The notes under the pieces: generated by a model | The model's database searches: none | The model's input: only the letters and a program-made list of their open reading frames with translations | What the model was told of the DNA's origin: nothing | DNA from: Halorussus aquaticus | Lineage (GTDB): Archaea > Halobacteriota > Halobacteria > Halobacteriales > Haladaptataceae | NCBI RefSeq assembly: GCF_024218795.1 | Contig: NZ_CP100400.1 | Location: 1,798,001-1,862,000 of the forward strand | Direction: 5' to 3' | DNA: 64,000 nt | Translations under genes and position numbers: made by a program | Shown: in pieces, positions 49,879 to 59,007 of the stretch | Numbering within the stretch: the first letter of the stretch is position 1 | Layout: each line of letters starts with the position of its first letter

Positions 49879-50967
49879 ATGGCCACCGACGACGGAACCT
49901 ACGAGTACAAACTCCAGCACGGCGACGACTTCGGCCGGACCTACTTCCGACTGTTCGACGGTCTCGCCGTCTCGTCGGTCGGCGTCGGCACGTACCTCGG
50001 CGACCCCACCGACGCGGTGGACGCCCGGTACCGCGACGCCGTCGCCACCGCATTGGAGGGCGGCATCAACGTCGTGGACACCGCCGTCAACTACCGGTGC
50101 CAGCGGAGCGAGCGCGCGGTCGGGACGGCCATCGAAGACGCCGACGTGGACCGCGACGCGGTGTTCGTCTCCACGAAGGGCGGATTCGTCCCCTTCGACG
50201 GCGAGCGACCGGAGAACCCCGGCGAGTACGTCAAACGCGAGTTCGTCGATACGGGTCTCCTGGAGCGCGAGGACCTCGCGCGAGGGAGTCACTGCATCGC
50301 TCCCGACTTCATCGACGCGCAACTCGACCGGTCGCTCGACAATCTGGGCGTCGAGGAGATAGACCTCTACTACGTCCACAACCCCGAAACCCAACTCCAC
50401 GCGCGCTCCCGCGAGGCGGTGTACGACCAGTTAGAGGAGACGTTCACCCGCCTCGAAGAGCGGGCGGCGGCGGGCGACATCTCGACGTACGGCGTGGCGA
50501 CGTGGAACGCCCTCCGCGTGCCCGAGACCGACGACCAGTACCTCTCGCTGCCCGAAATCGTCTCGCGCGCCCGGAAGGCCGCCAAGGCCGCCGAGAACAC
50601 CGCGACCCACCTCCGGGCCATCCAGTTGCCCTTCAACGTCTTCATGGCCGACGCCTTCACCGTGGAGTCCCACGAGGGACCGGACGGCCCTCAGAGCGCG
50701 CTCTGGTTCGCCCACGAGGCGGGCCTGAACGTCTTCACCAGCGCGAGCATCGGACAGGGGGACCTCGCCAGCGGTCTTCCAGAGGACGTGAGCGACCGAC
50801 TGGCGGGGGACACCGCGGTCCAGCGCGCCATCAACTTCGCCCGGAGCGCGCCCGGCGTGACCAGTTCACTGGTCGGCACGAGCGACCCCGAACACGTCGC
50901 AGAGAATCTGGGCGCGGGCCGGTTCGACCCCCTCGGCGCGGACGCCTTCGACGCGGTGTTCGAGTAG
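49879..50967 (+). CDS. Aldo/keto reductase
   Basis: A 362-residue NADP-dependent oxidoreductase. Motifs in order: G-V-G-T-Y-L-G near residue 34, V-V-D-T-A-V-N-Y-R near 66 with catalytic Asp and Tyr, V-S-T-K-G-G-F near 95 with Lys, and D-L-Y-Y-V-H-N-P-E near 160 with His. T-S-S-L-V-G-T-S-D-P near the end contacts the cofactor. Length is longer than the usual 300 because of an acidic N-terminus and an insertion after residue 100. Divergent from the halocyanin gene with 129 bp between starts. Confidence 0.92.
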   Translation: MATDDGTYEYKLQHGDDFGRTYFRLFDGLAVSSVGVGTYLGDPTDAVDARYRDAVATALEGGINVVDTAVNYRCQRSERAVGTAIEDADVDRDAVFVSTKGGFVPFDGERPENPGEYVKREFVDTGLLEREDLARGSHCIAPDFIDAQLDRSLDNLGVEEIDLYYVHNPETQLHARSREAVYDQLEETFTRLEERAAAGDISTYGVATWNALRVPETDDQYLSLPEIVSRARKAAKAAENTATHLRAIQLPFNVFMADAFTVESHEGPDGPQSALWFAHEAGLNVFTSASIGQGDLASGLPEDVSDRLAGDTAVQRAINFARSAPGVTSSLVGTSDPEHVAENLGAGRFDPLGADAFDAVFE

Positions 50968-50976
50968 TCCTCGGCG

Positions 50977-51171
50977 CTACCCGCCCGTCGTCCGCCACCG
51001 CGGAGACGCCCGCGACTTCCACGCCCGACCGCAGTCCGGACACGACCGCTCGACGCCGTCCTCCGCCTCCGTCCGGGCCACGAGCGACCGACGACAGATG
51101 CGACACGAGAACCGACCGCGGGCGTCCTTCCCGACCTCCCCGTCCCAGAGGCCTCGCCGAAGTGATTTCAT
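50977..51171 (-). CDS. Small zinc-ribbon protein (HVO_0758-like)
   Basis: A 64-residue protein with two CxxC knuckles, S-C-R-I-C-R-R and R-S-C-P-D-C-G-R. It begins K-S-L-R-R-G-L-W-D-G, recalling the start of a haloarchaeal zinc-finger family I know as HVO_0758-like. The ATG at 51171 is preferred to GTG 51177. Likely binds one zinc ion and may act in nucleic-acid or protein binding. Convergent with the aldo/keto reductase, 9 bp apart. Confidence 0.8.
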   Translation of the reverse strand: MKSLRRGLWDGEVGKDARGRFSCRICRRSLVARTEAEDGVERSCPDCGRAWKSRASPRWRTTGG

Positions 51172-51293
51172 GCTCACACGAGTACGACGGAGGCGACTGA
51201 AAAACTTGGGGGAGAGAACTTCGGATTCGAAACGCGTGGAGACGACTTTCCGGATTCGGAAGGTTTGACTGTCCCCTCGGAGTAGCGTCGAAC

Positions 51294-52490
51294 GTGTCTC
51301 GTGGCCGGGTCTTCGCTTCGATGTGTTCGATGGTGTTTCTGGTCAATCTCGCTCGCGTGGTGTTCGCGCCGCTGCTCGAACCGCTGTCGGCGGCGTTCAC
51401 ACTCACCGAGTCTACGGCCGGACTCGTAGCCACGCTGGCGTGGTTGGGGAGCGCGACGCCCCGAATCCCGACGGGCTACCTGCTGACTCGCGTGGACCGC
51501 CACCGAGTCGTCCTCGGCACCGGCGCGGTGCTGACCGGCGCGGCGGCGTTCATGACCGTCGCCGACTCGGTGGCGATGCTCGGGGTCGGCGCGTTCCTCA
51601 TGGGCGTGGCCAGCGGCGCGTACTTCATCGCCGCCAACCCACTCATCACGGAACTCTACCCGGAGCGAGTCGGCCGGACGCTCGGCGTTCACGGCACCGC
51701 GAGTCAGGTCGCCGCCGTCGCCGCGCCGCTGTTCGTCGGCGCGGTGCTGGCGGGCGCGACGTGGCGCGGAGTCTTCAGTATCATCGCGGTCGTGGCGGCC
51801 TGCGCCACCGCGGTCTTCTACTGGACCGCCCGGAGCACCCAAATGCCCGACGCCGGGACCGAGGACCGCGACCTGCTCACGGCGGCCCGCAAGCAGTGGC
51901 CCATCATCGTCAGCGGCGTCGCCATCCTCGGCGCGACCGGGTTCGTCTGGAACGGTCTCTTCAACTTCTACGTCAAGTACGTCACGGCGACGAAGGGACT
52001 GGACGCCGCGACCGGCAACACGCTCCTCACGGTGGTGTTCGCCGCGGGCGTTCCGGCCTTCTGGCTCACCGGGCGACTCGCCGACCGCGTTCCTCACGTC
52101 CCCCTCATGCTGACGATTCTCGGCGGGTTCGTCATCTGCCTGTTCGCGCTGACCGCGGTACAGGGGTTGGTCGCCATCGCGGTCGTCACCGCCGTCCTCG
52201 GCTACGTGGTCCACAGTCTCTTCCCGGCGCTCGACACCTACCTGCTCGACTCGCTCCCCGACCAGAACCGCGCGAGCGCCTACTCGCTGTACAGCGGGTC
52301 GATGATGATAGTGCAGGCGCTCGGGAGCGTGGCCGTCGGCGCGCTCGTCGACGCCGGGTTCGGTTACGATACGGTGTTCCAGACCTTCGGTGGCGTGCTG
52401 GTGGCGATTCTGGTCGTGCTGGTCGTCCTCTGGGCGAACGACTCGCTGCCGACCGGCGGACAGGACCCGACCGTGGTTCGGGGAGACTGA
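51294..52490 (+). CDS. Major facilitator superfamily transporter
   Basis: A 398-residue carrier with GTG start and 12 hydrophobic helices in two halves. The loop 2-3 motif appears as W-L-G-S-A-T-P-R-I-P-T-G-Y-L-L-T-R-V-D-R-H-R, and its second-half copy as W-L-T-G-R-L-A-D-R-V-P. N-P-L-I-T-E-L-Y-P-E-R-V-G-R-T-L-G is typical of the nitrate/oxalate/sugar-phosphate section of the superfamily. Substrate unknown. It is 65 bp before the glycosyltransferase gene. Confidence 0.9.
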   Translation: MSRGRVFASMCSMVFLVNLARVVFAPLLEPLSAAFTLTESTAGLVATLAWLGSATPRIPTGYLLTRVDRHRVVLGTGAVLTGAAAFMTVADSVAMLGVGAFLMGVASGAYFIAANPLITELYPERVGRTLGVHGTASQVAAVAAPLFVGAVLAGATWRGVFSIIAVVAACATAVFYWTARSTQMPDAGTEDRDLLTAARKQWPIIVSGVAILGATGFVWNGLFNFYVKYVTATKGLDAATGNTLLTVVFAAGVPAFWLTGRLADRVPHVPLMLTILGGFVICLFALTAVQGLVAIAVVTAVLGYVVHSLFPALDTYLLDSLPDQNRASAYSLYSGSMMIVQALGSVAVGALVDAGFGYDTVFQTFGGVLVAILVVLVVLWANDSLPTGGQDPTVVRGD

Positions 52491-52555
52491 CGCGGAACCG
52501 GCACCGGCGTCCGATTCCCGCCCCTTTTCAACCCCTCCATCCCAACCGTCACGCG

Positions 52556-53662
52556 ATGGAGTACGGACAGGAGCGCGTCGCCACGCTGCACGACCTGACG
52601 GGCACCGTCCCCGACGCCCCGACGGACCGCGCGGCGGTGGTCGTCCCGATGACCGAGCGCGAGTACGCCGGACTCGCGGCCGAGCGCGTCCTCTCGGAAC
52701 TGGAGTCGGTCGCGCCCGGCGAGGTGGTCGTGGCCCTGCGCGCGCCGCCCGAGAAGGTCGGGGCGTTCTGCGACTGGCTCTCGGGGTTCGACCTGCCGCT
52801 GTCGGTGGTGTGGTGCAACGGGCCGGGCGTCACCGACCGCCTCGACGAGTACGGTCTCAACGGCGAGGCCGGGAAGGGCCGGGACGTGTGGCTGGCGCTC
52901 GGAATCGCCGCCGCGCGCAGCGAGTACGTGGTGGTCCACGACGCCGACGCCAAAACGTACGAGGCGGGCGACGTTGCCCGACTGCTGTTCCCCCTGAGTC
53001 GGGGCTACGAGTTCTCGAAGGGGTACTACGCCCGCGTCGAGAACGGGCGTCTCTACGGCCGACTCTGTCGCCTGTTCTACGCGCCGCTGGTCCGGGCGCT
53101 GGCCGACGCTCATCCCGACGCCGCGGTGCTCGACTACCTCGCGTCGTTCCGGTACGCGCTGGCCGGGGAGTTCGGGGCCACCGCCGACTTCGTCCGCGCG
53201 CTCCGGGTCGAGCGCCACTGGGGGCTGGAGGTCGGCACGCTCGGCGAGGCGTTCGGCTACGCCGGGTTCGAGGGAACCGCGCAGGTGGACCTCGGCCGGT
53301 ACGAACACGACCACCGGGCGGTCTCGGGACCGACCGGTCTCTCGGACATGAGTCGTCACGTCGGCCGGGCGCTCCTCCGGGCGGTCGAGTCCCACGGCGT
53401 GACCCCCGACTACGACGCCCTGCCCGAGCGCTACCGGCGGACCGCCCAGACCTTCGTCGAGCAGTACGCCGCGGACGCGGGGTTCAACGGTCTCGACTAC
53501 GACCGCGGCGAGGAGCGCGAGCAGGTGGACATCTACGCCGAGGCCGTCGCCCCGCCGGGCGAGGACCGGCGGCTTCCGGCGTGGCGCGAGGTGGCGCTGA
53601 CGCCCGCGGAGATTCTCGAAGTCTCCCGTAGCGACGTGGCCGACGTTCGTGACGGACTCTGA
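52556..53662 (+). CDS. GpgS-like family 2/81 glycosyltransferase
   Basis: A 368-residue GT-A glycosyltransferase. The metal-binding motif is V-V-V-H-D-A-D-A-K-T-Y (about residues 121-131). G-K-G-R-D-V-W-L-A-L-G and R-G-Y-E-F-S-K-G-Y-Y-A-R-V are typical of glucosyl-3-phosphoglycerate synthase, which makes precursors of the compatible solute glucosylglycerate; the conserved H-W-G-L-E-V-G-T-L-G segment is also present. Because some relatives make other products, a sugar-phosphoglycerate role is likely but not certain. It has no neighbouring phosphatase gene. Confidence 0.8.
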   Translation: MEYGQERVATLHDLTGTVPDAPTDRAAVVVPMTEREYAGLAAERVLSELESVAPGEVVVALRAPPEKVGAFCDWLSGFDLPLSVVWCNGPGVTDRLDEYGLNGEAGKGRDVWLALGIAAARSEYVVVHDADAKTYEAGDVARLLFPLSRGYEFSKGYYARVENGRLYGRLCRLFYAPLVRALADAHPDAAVLDYLASFRYALAGEFGATADFVRALRVERHWGLEVGTLGEAFGYAGFEGTAQVDLGRYEHDHRAVSGPTGLSDMSRHVGRALLRAVESHGVTPDYDALPERYRRTAQTFVEQYAADAGFNGLDYDRGEEREQVDIYAEAVAPPGEDRRLPAWREVALTPAEILEVSRSDVADVRDGL

Positions 53663-53858
53663 GCAGTGCGGGAGGCGCAGTTGCGGTGCAGTCGCAGTGC
53701 GGACTTGCTGACCGGAGCAGTCAGTAGTCTCTGGGCACTGTCTCCCTGCTTCCGCAGAGGCGACGGAACTCCGCCGTGCCGGTGGTCGATGGCTTCTCGC
53801 GGGACGAGGACGCGGCGGACCGACGAGTACACAAGTCCCGACTCACTACCCTCCGGCA

Positions 53859-55025
53859 ATGACCGAACTCGACGTGGAGCCGGTCGAGCGAATCGACGAG
53901 AGCGACGTTCCGGTGGGCATCGACGCGCCCGAGTACGTCCTCTACGGCGGGAAGGGCGGCGTCGGGAAGACCACGATGGCGGCCGCGACGGGGTTGGCGA
54001 GCGCCCGCGGCGGCACCGCCACGCTGGTCGTCTCGACCGACCCCGCTCACTCGCTGTCGGACACCTTCGAGACCGAGATTCCGGCGACCCCCGAGCGCAT
54101 CCGAGAGGACGTGCCGCTCTACGCCGCCGAAATCGACCCGGACGCCGCGCTCGAAGAGGGGGACGCGGTCTTCGGCGGGGCGGCCGGAGGCGGGGCGGGC
54201 GGTGCCGGGACCGGCGGGTCTTCGGCGGACGGTTCCGCCGGGACCGGCGCTGGCGACCAGTCCGGGCCGCTCGGCGGTCTCGGCGAGATGATGGGCGACG
54301 GCAACCCGATGGACGCGCTGCTCGGCGGGCCGATGCCGGGCGCGGACGAGGCCGCCGCGATGCAGAAGCTACTGGAGTTCATGGACGACCCGCGCTTCGA
54401 GCGCGTGGTCGTGGACACCGCGCCGACCGGCCACACCCTCCGACTCCTCGAACTGCCCGAACTCATGGACACGATGCTGGGCCGCATCATGAAGCTCAAG
54501 CAGAAGTTCCAGGGCATGATGGAGGGGATGAAGGGGATGTTCGGCGGCGAGGACGCCAACCCCGAGCAGGGGTTCGACGACCTCGACGAACTCAGCGACC
54601 GCATCGAGCGACTCCGCGACACCCTCCGGGACCCGAGCAAGACCGACTTCCGGGTCGTGATGGTGCCCGAGGAGATGAGCGTCTTCGAGTCCGAGCGCCT
54701 GCTCGACCAACTCTCGGAGTTCGGGGTGCCGGTCGGCACCGTGGTCGTCAACAAGGTGATGGAAGACCTCGCGGACGTCGTCGAACCGCGCTCGACTGCC
54801 GGTGAGGCGGAGTCGGGCGGCGTGACGAGCGAGGACACCGACGCCTTCGTCTCGCCAAACCTCGACACCTGCGAGTTCTGCCAGCGCCGGTGGGAGGTCC
54901 AGCAGGACGCCCTCGCCCGAGCGCAGGACGTCTTCCGCGGCCACGACGTGAAGCGAGTGCCCCTGCTCGCCGACGAAGTGCGGGGCGAGCGCATGCTGGC
55001 GCTCGTGGCGTCGTGTCTCGACTGA
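53859..55025 (+). CDS. Get3/ArsA-family ATPase
   Basis: A 388-residue ATPase. The deviant Walker A is G-G-K-G-G-V-G-K-T-T near residue 30, switch I S-T-D-P-A-H-S-L-S-D near 59 and switch II V-D-T-A-P-T-G-H-T near 184. The zinc motif C-E-F-C near residue 340 is kept. A Met-rich stretch (about 203-227: M-L-G-R-I-M, M-M-E-G-M-K-G-M-F) is what tail-anchored-protein binding Get3 proteins have, whereas arsenite ATPases have other cysteines. So a Get3-like targeting role is more likely. Residues about 107-147 form a Gly/Ser-rich low-complexity insertion. Confidence 0.88.
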   Translation: MTELDVEPVERIDESDVPVGIDAPEYVLYGGKGGVGKTTMAAATGLASARGGTATLVVSTDPAHSLSDTFETEIPATPERIREDVPLYAAEIDPDAALEEGDAVFGGAAGGGAGGAGTGGSSADGSAGTGAGDQSGPLGGLGEMMGDGNPMDALLGGPMPGADEAAAMQKLLEFMDDPRFERVVVDTAPTGHTLRLLELPELMDTMLGRIMKLKQKFQGMMEGMKGMFGGEDANPEQGFDDLDELSDRIERLRDTLRDPSKTDFRVVMVPEEMSVFESERLLDQLSEFGVPVGTVVVNKVMEDLADVVEPRSTAGEAESGGVTSEDTDAFVSPNLDTCEFCQRRWEVQQDALARAQDVFRGHDVKRVPLLADEVRGERMLALVASCLD

Positions 55026-55079
55026 CTCGCGTTCCGTCTCTCGAATATTTATATATCTCAGTTTTAAATACCGGATTGG

Positions 55080-57149
55080 ATGAATAGACGACGGGAATCT
55101 CTGACGTATCTTTGGGTATTGGTCTGTGTACTGTCGATGGGAGCGACTGCCGGGGTGACCACCGTCGGCGCGTCGGCCGCCGGGAACGCGCCGACGGCGT
55201 CGTTCAGTTACTCGCCGTCGGACCCGGTGCCCGACGAGACGGTGACGTTCGACGCCTCGTCGTCCACCGACGACGGGACCATCGACGAGTACGAGTGGGA
55301 CCTCGACGGCGACGGCTACTACGAACACTACGGGGCGACGGTCACGCGAACGTTCGACTCGGCGGGCGAGTACGTGGTGACGCTCCGGGTTACCGACGAC
55401 GACGGCAACACCGCCGAGACGACCCAGACAGTCTCGGTGACGAACGACGCGCCGACCGCCGCGTTCGACTACTCGCCGTCTGACCCGGTGCCCGACGAGT
55501 CGATTACCTTCGACGCCGCGTCGTCCTCGGACGCCGACGGGACCATCGAGGAGTACGAGTGGGACTTCGACGGCGACGGCTACTACGAGTACTACGGGTC
55601 CCAGAACTCCTTCACCTACGACACCGCTGGCAGTTACACCGTCACGCTCCGGGTCACCGACAACGGCGGCATGACCACCAAGGAGACGAAGACGGTCACC
55701 GTCGGGAACGAACCGCCGAACGTCTCGTTCAGTTACTCGCCGTCGAGTCCGAGTCCCGACGACTCCATCACCTTCGACGCCGGAGCGTCTTCGGATGCAG
55801 ACGGGCAAATCACCGACTACGAGTGGGACTTCGACGGCGACGGCTACTACGAGTATTACGGGTCCCAGAACTCCTTCACGTACGACACCGCTGGCACCTA
55901 CACGGTTACGCTCCGGGTCACCGACAACGGTGAAGCGACCAGCAAGAAGGTGCGGACGGTGACGGTGCAGAACGACGCACCGAACACCACGTTCAGTTAC
56001 TCGCCGACGAAGCCGAGTCCCGACGACGCCATCACTTTCGACGCCGGAGCGTCTTCGGACGCAGACGGACAAATCACCGACTACGAGTGGGACTTCGACG
56101 GCGACGGCTACTACGAGTACTACGGGTCACAGAACTCCTTCACCTACGACACCGCCGGTACGTACACCGTCACGCTCCGGGTCACCGACAACGGCGAGCA
56201 CACGGTCAAGCGGACCCGGACGATTCGGGTCGAGAACTCGGCCCCCGAGGCCTCGTTCACGTACTCGCCGTCGAACCCGAGTCCCGACAGGACCGTGACG
56301 TTCGACGCCGGGGCGTCCGCGGACGCCGACGGCCAGATTACCGACTACGAGTGGGACTTCGACGGCGACGGCTACTACGAGTATTACGGGTCCCAGAACA
56401 CCTTCACGTTCGAGGACGAGGGCGCTCACACCGTCACGCTCCGGGTGACCGACAACGGCGAGCGCACGGTCAAACGGGTCCGGACGATTCCGGTCGGCGA
56501 CGAGGCGATTACCACGACGACCACGGCGGAGTCGCCCTCGTCCATGGGTGTGACGGAGACGACCGAGACCGTCGAATCGACGGCGTCGTCGTCGAGCGAC
56601 GGGACGAACGGCAAGTCGTTCGCGAGGGGCGAACTGTTTCAGGTCGCTCGCCTCTACGCTCCCCAAACGGTCATCGCACCCGGGAGTCCGGGCCGACTCG
56701 CGGGCGCGTTCACGACGGACGTGACCAACGACGAACCCACGAAGGTCCAGATTACCCTTCAGGTGCCCAGCGGCATCCGGATTCAGGGCGGAAGCGACGT
56801 GCAGAGCAGCGGCGGCGGTCTCCCGACCTCGACGTTCGTCATCGACCCCGGCGAGACCATGGACATCTCGGCGAAGGTGGTCGGGTCCGACCCCGGAACG
56901 TACACGCTCCGGGCCGCCATCACGTACTTCCCGGTCGGAAACAAGAGCGCCGCGCGTGAGTACGACGGACTGACGTTGAACTTCGAGGTGCGAAACGACT
57001 CGGCCAGCGAGGCGGCGGTCGAGGACGAACGGGACGCAGAGACGAACGCCGAGACCACTTCCGGTGGCGAGACGCCGGGATTCACGGTCGGCGCGTCGGT
57101 GGTCGCACTCCTCGCGGCCGCGATGCTCGCGCGCCGGGCGACCGAGTGA
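55080..57149 (+). CDS. PKD-repeat cell-surface protein with PGF-CTERM anchor
   Basis: A 689-residue exported protein. N-terminal signal peptide about residues 1-35 (V-C-V-L-S-M-G-A-T-A-G-V-T-T-V-G-A). Five tandem PKD domains of about 88 residues (about 38-480) follow, each with Y-E-W-D-x-D-G-D-G-Y-Y-E, T-A-G-x-Y-x-V-T-L-R-V-T-D. Repeats 3, 4 and 5 are nearly identical in their first halves. A Thr/Ser-rich linker leads to a beta-domain (about 520-640) and then P-G-F-T-V-G-A-S-V-V-A-L-L-A-A-A with a final basic cluster, the PGF-CTERM signal for archaeosortase A. Probably a cell-wall adhesion or structural protein. Confidence 0.9.
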   Translation: MNRRRESLTYLWVLVCVLSMGATAGVTTVGASAAGNAPTASFSYSPSDPVPDETVTFDASSSTDDGTIDEYEWDLDGDGYYEHYGATVTRTFDSAGEYVVTLRVTDDDGNTAETTQTVSVTNDAPTAAFDYSPSDPVPDESITFDAASSSDADGTIEEYEWDFDGDGYYEYYGSQNSFTYDTAGSYTVTLRVTDNGGMTTKETKTVTVGNEPPNVSFSYSPSSPSPDDSITFDAGASSDADGQITDYEWDFDGDGYYEYYGSQNSFTYDTAGTYTVTLRVTDNGEATSKKVRTVTVQNDAPNTTFSYSPTKPSPDDAITFDAGASSDADGQITDYEWDFDGDGYYEYYGSQNSFTYDTAGTYTVTLRVTDNGEHTVKRTRTIRVENSAPEASFTYSPSNPSPDRTVTFDAGASADADGQITDYEWDFDGDGYYEYYGSQNTFTFEDEGAHTVTLRVTDNGERTVKRVRTIPVGDEAITTTTTAESPSSMGVTETTETVESTASSSSDGTNGKSFARGELFQVARLYAPQTVIAPGSPGRLAGAFTTDVTNDEPTKVQITLQVPSGIRIQGGSDVQSSGGGLPTSTFVIDPGETMDISAKVVGSDPGTYTLRAAITYFPVGNKSAAREYDGLTLNFEVRNDSASEAAVEDERDAETNAETTSGGETPGFTVGASVVALLAAAMLARRATE

Positions 57150-57153
57150 GCAC

Positions 57154-57996
57154 TCAGTCCCCGAGCGGATTCTTCGCCACCAGCGAGAGCGCGAGTCTGT
57201 AGAACTTGTCGCGCAACTTCGCGGGGACGAACCGACCGAGCATCGCCACCTTCGCCACCTGTCCGACCGGGTAGCGCGCGGCGGGGTCGGTCAGGTTCGC
57301 GGCGTCCAGAATCGTCTCGGCCACCCTGCGGGGGGCCACCGCGCCCGGACCGCCGCCGCCGACGGCCTCGGTGTCGTCCAGAACCGAGTACAGGGTCTCG
57401 TAGGCGTCCGAGCGCTCTAACCCCTCGACTTCGTCGGAGGCGCGCTCCGCGAAGGCGGTGTCCACCGGGCCGGGTTCGACCAGCACCACGTCGATACCGT
57501 ACTCCGACACCTCGGGTCGCAGCGCGTCGCTGATTCCCTCCATGGCGAACTTCGACCCGTTGTAGACGCCCATGCCGGGCGTGGCGAGTCGGCCAGAGAC
57601 GCTGGAGACGTTGACGACGGTCCCGGTCCGGCGGTCGCGCATGTGGGGCAGAACCTCGCGAAGCAGGCGGTGAGGACCGAAGACGTTCACCTCGAACTGG
57701 CTCTCGACGCTCTCGGTCGTCACGTCTTCGACGGGACCGAGCTGGGCGTACCCCGCGTTGTTGACGAGGCAGTCGATGCGCCCCTCTTCGTCGACGATGC
57801 GCTCGACGACGCGCTCGGCGTCGTCCTCGTCGGTCACGTCGAGCGTGGCGACGTTGGCCCCAGCGTCGCCGAGCGACTGGATGTCGGCGGGGTTGCGGGC
57901 CGTCGCGTACACTTCCCACCCGTCTTCGAGGAAGCAGTGCGCCGTCTCGCGCCCGATGCCCGACGAACAACCGGTGATGAGGACAGTTTCGGTCAC
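57154..57996 (-). CDS. Short-chain dehydrogenase/reductase
   Basis: A 280-residue classical SDR. The cofactor motif T-G-C-S-S-G-I-G is near residue 8, N-N-A-G-Y near 83, catalytic Ser in V-N-V-S-S-V-S-G near 136 and Y-N-G-S-K-F-A (Y-x-x-x-K) near 150. The C-terminal tail E-R-R... F-V-P-A-K-L-R-D-K-F-Y is longer than minimal members and resembles those acting on steroid- or retinol-like compounds. TTTATC at about 58021-58026 on the minus strand gives a TATA box 25-30 bp upstream. Confidence 0.92.
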   Translation of the reverse strand: MTETVLITGCSSGIGRETAHCFLEDGWEVYATARNPADIQSLGDAGANVATLDVTDEDDAERVVERIVDEEGRIDCLVNNAGYAQLGPVEDVTTESVESQFEVNVFGPHRLLREVLPHMRDRRTGTVVNVSSVSGRLATPGMGVYNGSKFAMEGISDALRPEVSEYGIDVVLVEPGPVDTAFAERASDEVEGLERSDAYETLYSVLDDTEAVGGGGPGAVAPRRVAETILDAANLTDPAARYPVGQVAKVAMLGRFVPAKLRDKFYRLALSLVAKNPLGD

Positions 57997-58164
57997 GCTC
58001 GCACTGTCGCGGTCCGGACAGATAAATTTCGTCGCTTCGGGGTGTCATCGGGCGTCGCACTACGGCTCCCCGAGGACGTGTAAGCGATAGCGAGTTTAGC
58101 GGCGGACCTGTTGGCCGCACCGCCCGGTCGTTCGCTCCGACGGACGACTCACCGAGCGCCGACC

Positions 58165-58983
58165 TCAGTCGCGGACTTCGGCCTTCACTTCGTCGGCGTA
58201 GTTGTCGGCCAGTCGGGTTGGTTCGGGCAGTTTGTAGCCCGCACAGAGGCGTTCCACGAGGTCGGTCGTGGTCTCGGCGCTCACGCGGTGGCCGGGACTG
58301 ACGTAGAGGGGATTCACGTGGCGCGTCTCGGGATTGTCGTATTGCCGGGACTGGTAGGCGTAGCCGATGACCGTGCCCGACGGTGCGGTCACGCTGTCGT
58401 CGGCCTCGATGGCGACGCGAGCGCCCTGCGGCAGGTACTCGTCCAGCGACTCGCGGGGCCGACCGCAGAGCAGGTTCTTGGCGACGCCGACCGCGGGCAC
58501 GTCGAGCGTGACGCCGACGTGCGTGGCGATTCCGGCCTGTCGGAAGTGGATGCGTCCGCTCCCGTCGAAGACCGCGAGGTCGGGGTCGACCGTCAACTTC
58601 TCGAACGCCGAGAGGATGGCCCCGCCCTCGCGGAACGAGAGGAGTCCGGGGACGTAGGGTATCTCGGTCGGTTCGACCGCGTGGACCTCCTCGATGACCT
58701 CGCTGCCGCGCGTGGCGACGATGGCGCTGACCGCGAGCGCGTCCTCGGAGAACGCGTCGACGAACGCTTGGTCAACGCCGACGACCACCGGGGGTTCGGC
58801 GTCGTCGGTCGCCGCGCCGAGCGCGGTCTGGCCGTCGTCGGTCGGGTCGGCCCGCACCGCCGCGGGGTCGAACGCGAAGTCGTCCTCGAAGCCCGCGACG
58901 TCGGCGATGTCGCGCTGGAGTCGCTCCATCTCCTCGCGGGAGAGCGTCGGGTCGGGGACGAACTCGGGATGAACTGGCGTCAT
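58165..58983 (-). CDS. nfi: Endonuclease V
   Basis: A 272-residue enzyme that cuts DNA near deaminated bases (inosine). Catalytic motifs: V-V-G-V-D-Q-A-F (first Asp), then the Glu in R-G-S-E-V-I-E-E-V, and F-D-G-S-G-R-I-H-F-R-Q-A-G-I-A-T-H-V-G (second Asp, G-x-G) with D-V-P-A-V-G-V-A-K-N. S-P-G-H-R-V-S near the end is also typical. An N-terminal helical part of about 60 residues is normal. It is followed on the same strand, after 24 bp going upstream, by the rhomboid gene. Confidence 0.93.
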   Translation of the reverse strand: MTPVHPEFVPDPTLSREEMERLQRDIADVAGFEDDFAFDPAAVRADPTDDGQTALGAATDDAEPPVVVGVDQAFVDAFSEDALAVSAIVATRGSEVIEEVHAVEPTEIPYVPGLLSFREGGAILSAFEKLTVDPDLAVFDGSGRIHFRQAGIATHVGVTLDVPAVGVAKNLLCGRPRESLDEYLPQGARVAIEADDSVTAPSGTVIGYAYQSRQYDNPETRHVNPLYVSPGHRVSAETTTDLVERLCAGYKLPEPTRLADNYADEVKAEVRD

Positions 58984-59007
58984 GGAAGAACAGACGAGGC
59001 GGAGGGG

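Noticed and set aside
57220..57235. GGGGACGAACC inside the SDR gene, considered as a fourth copy of the shared promoter element
   Set aside because: It lies within a coding sequence without TATA element or start codon at the right distance.
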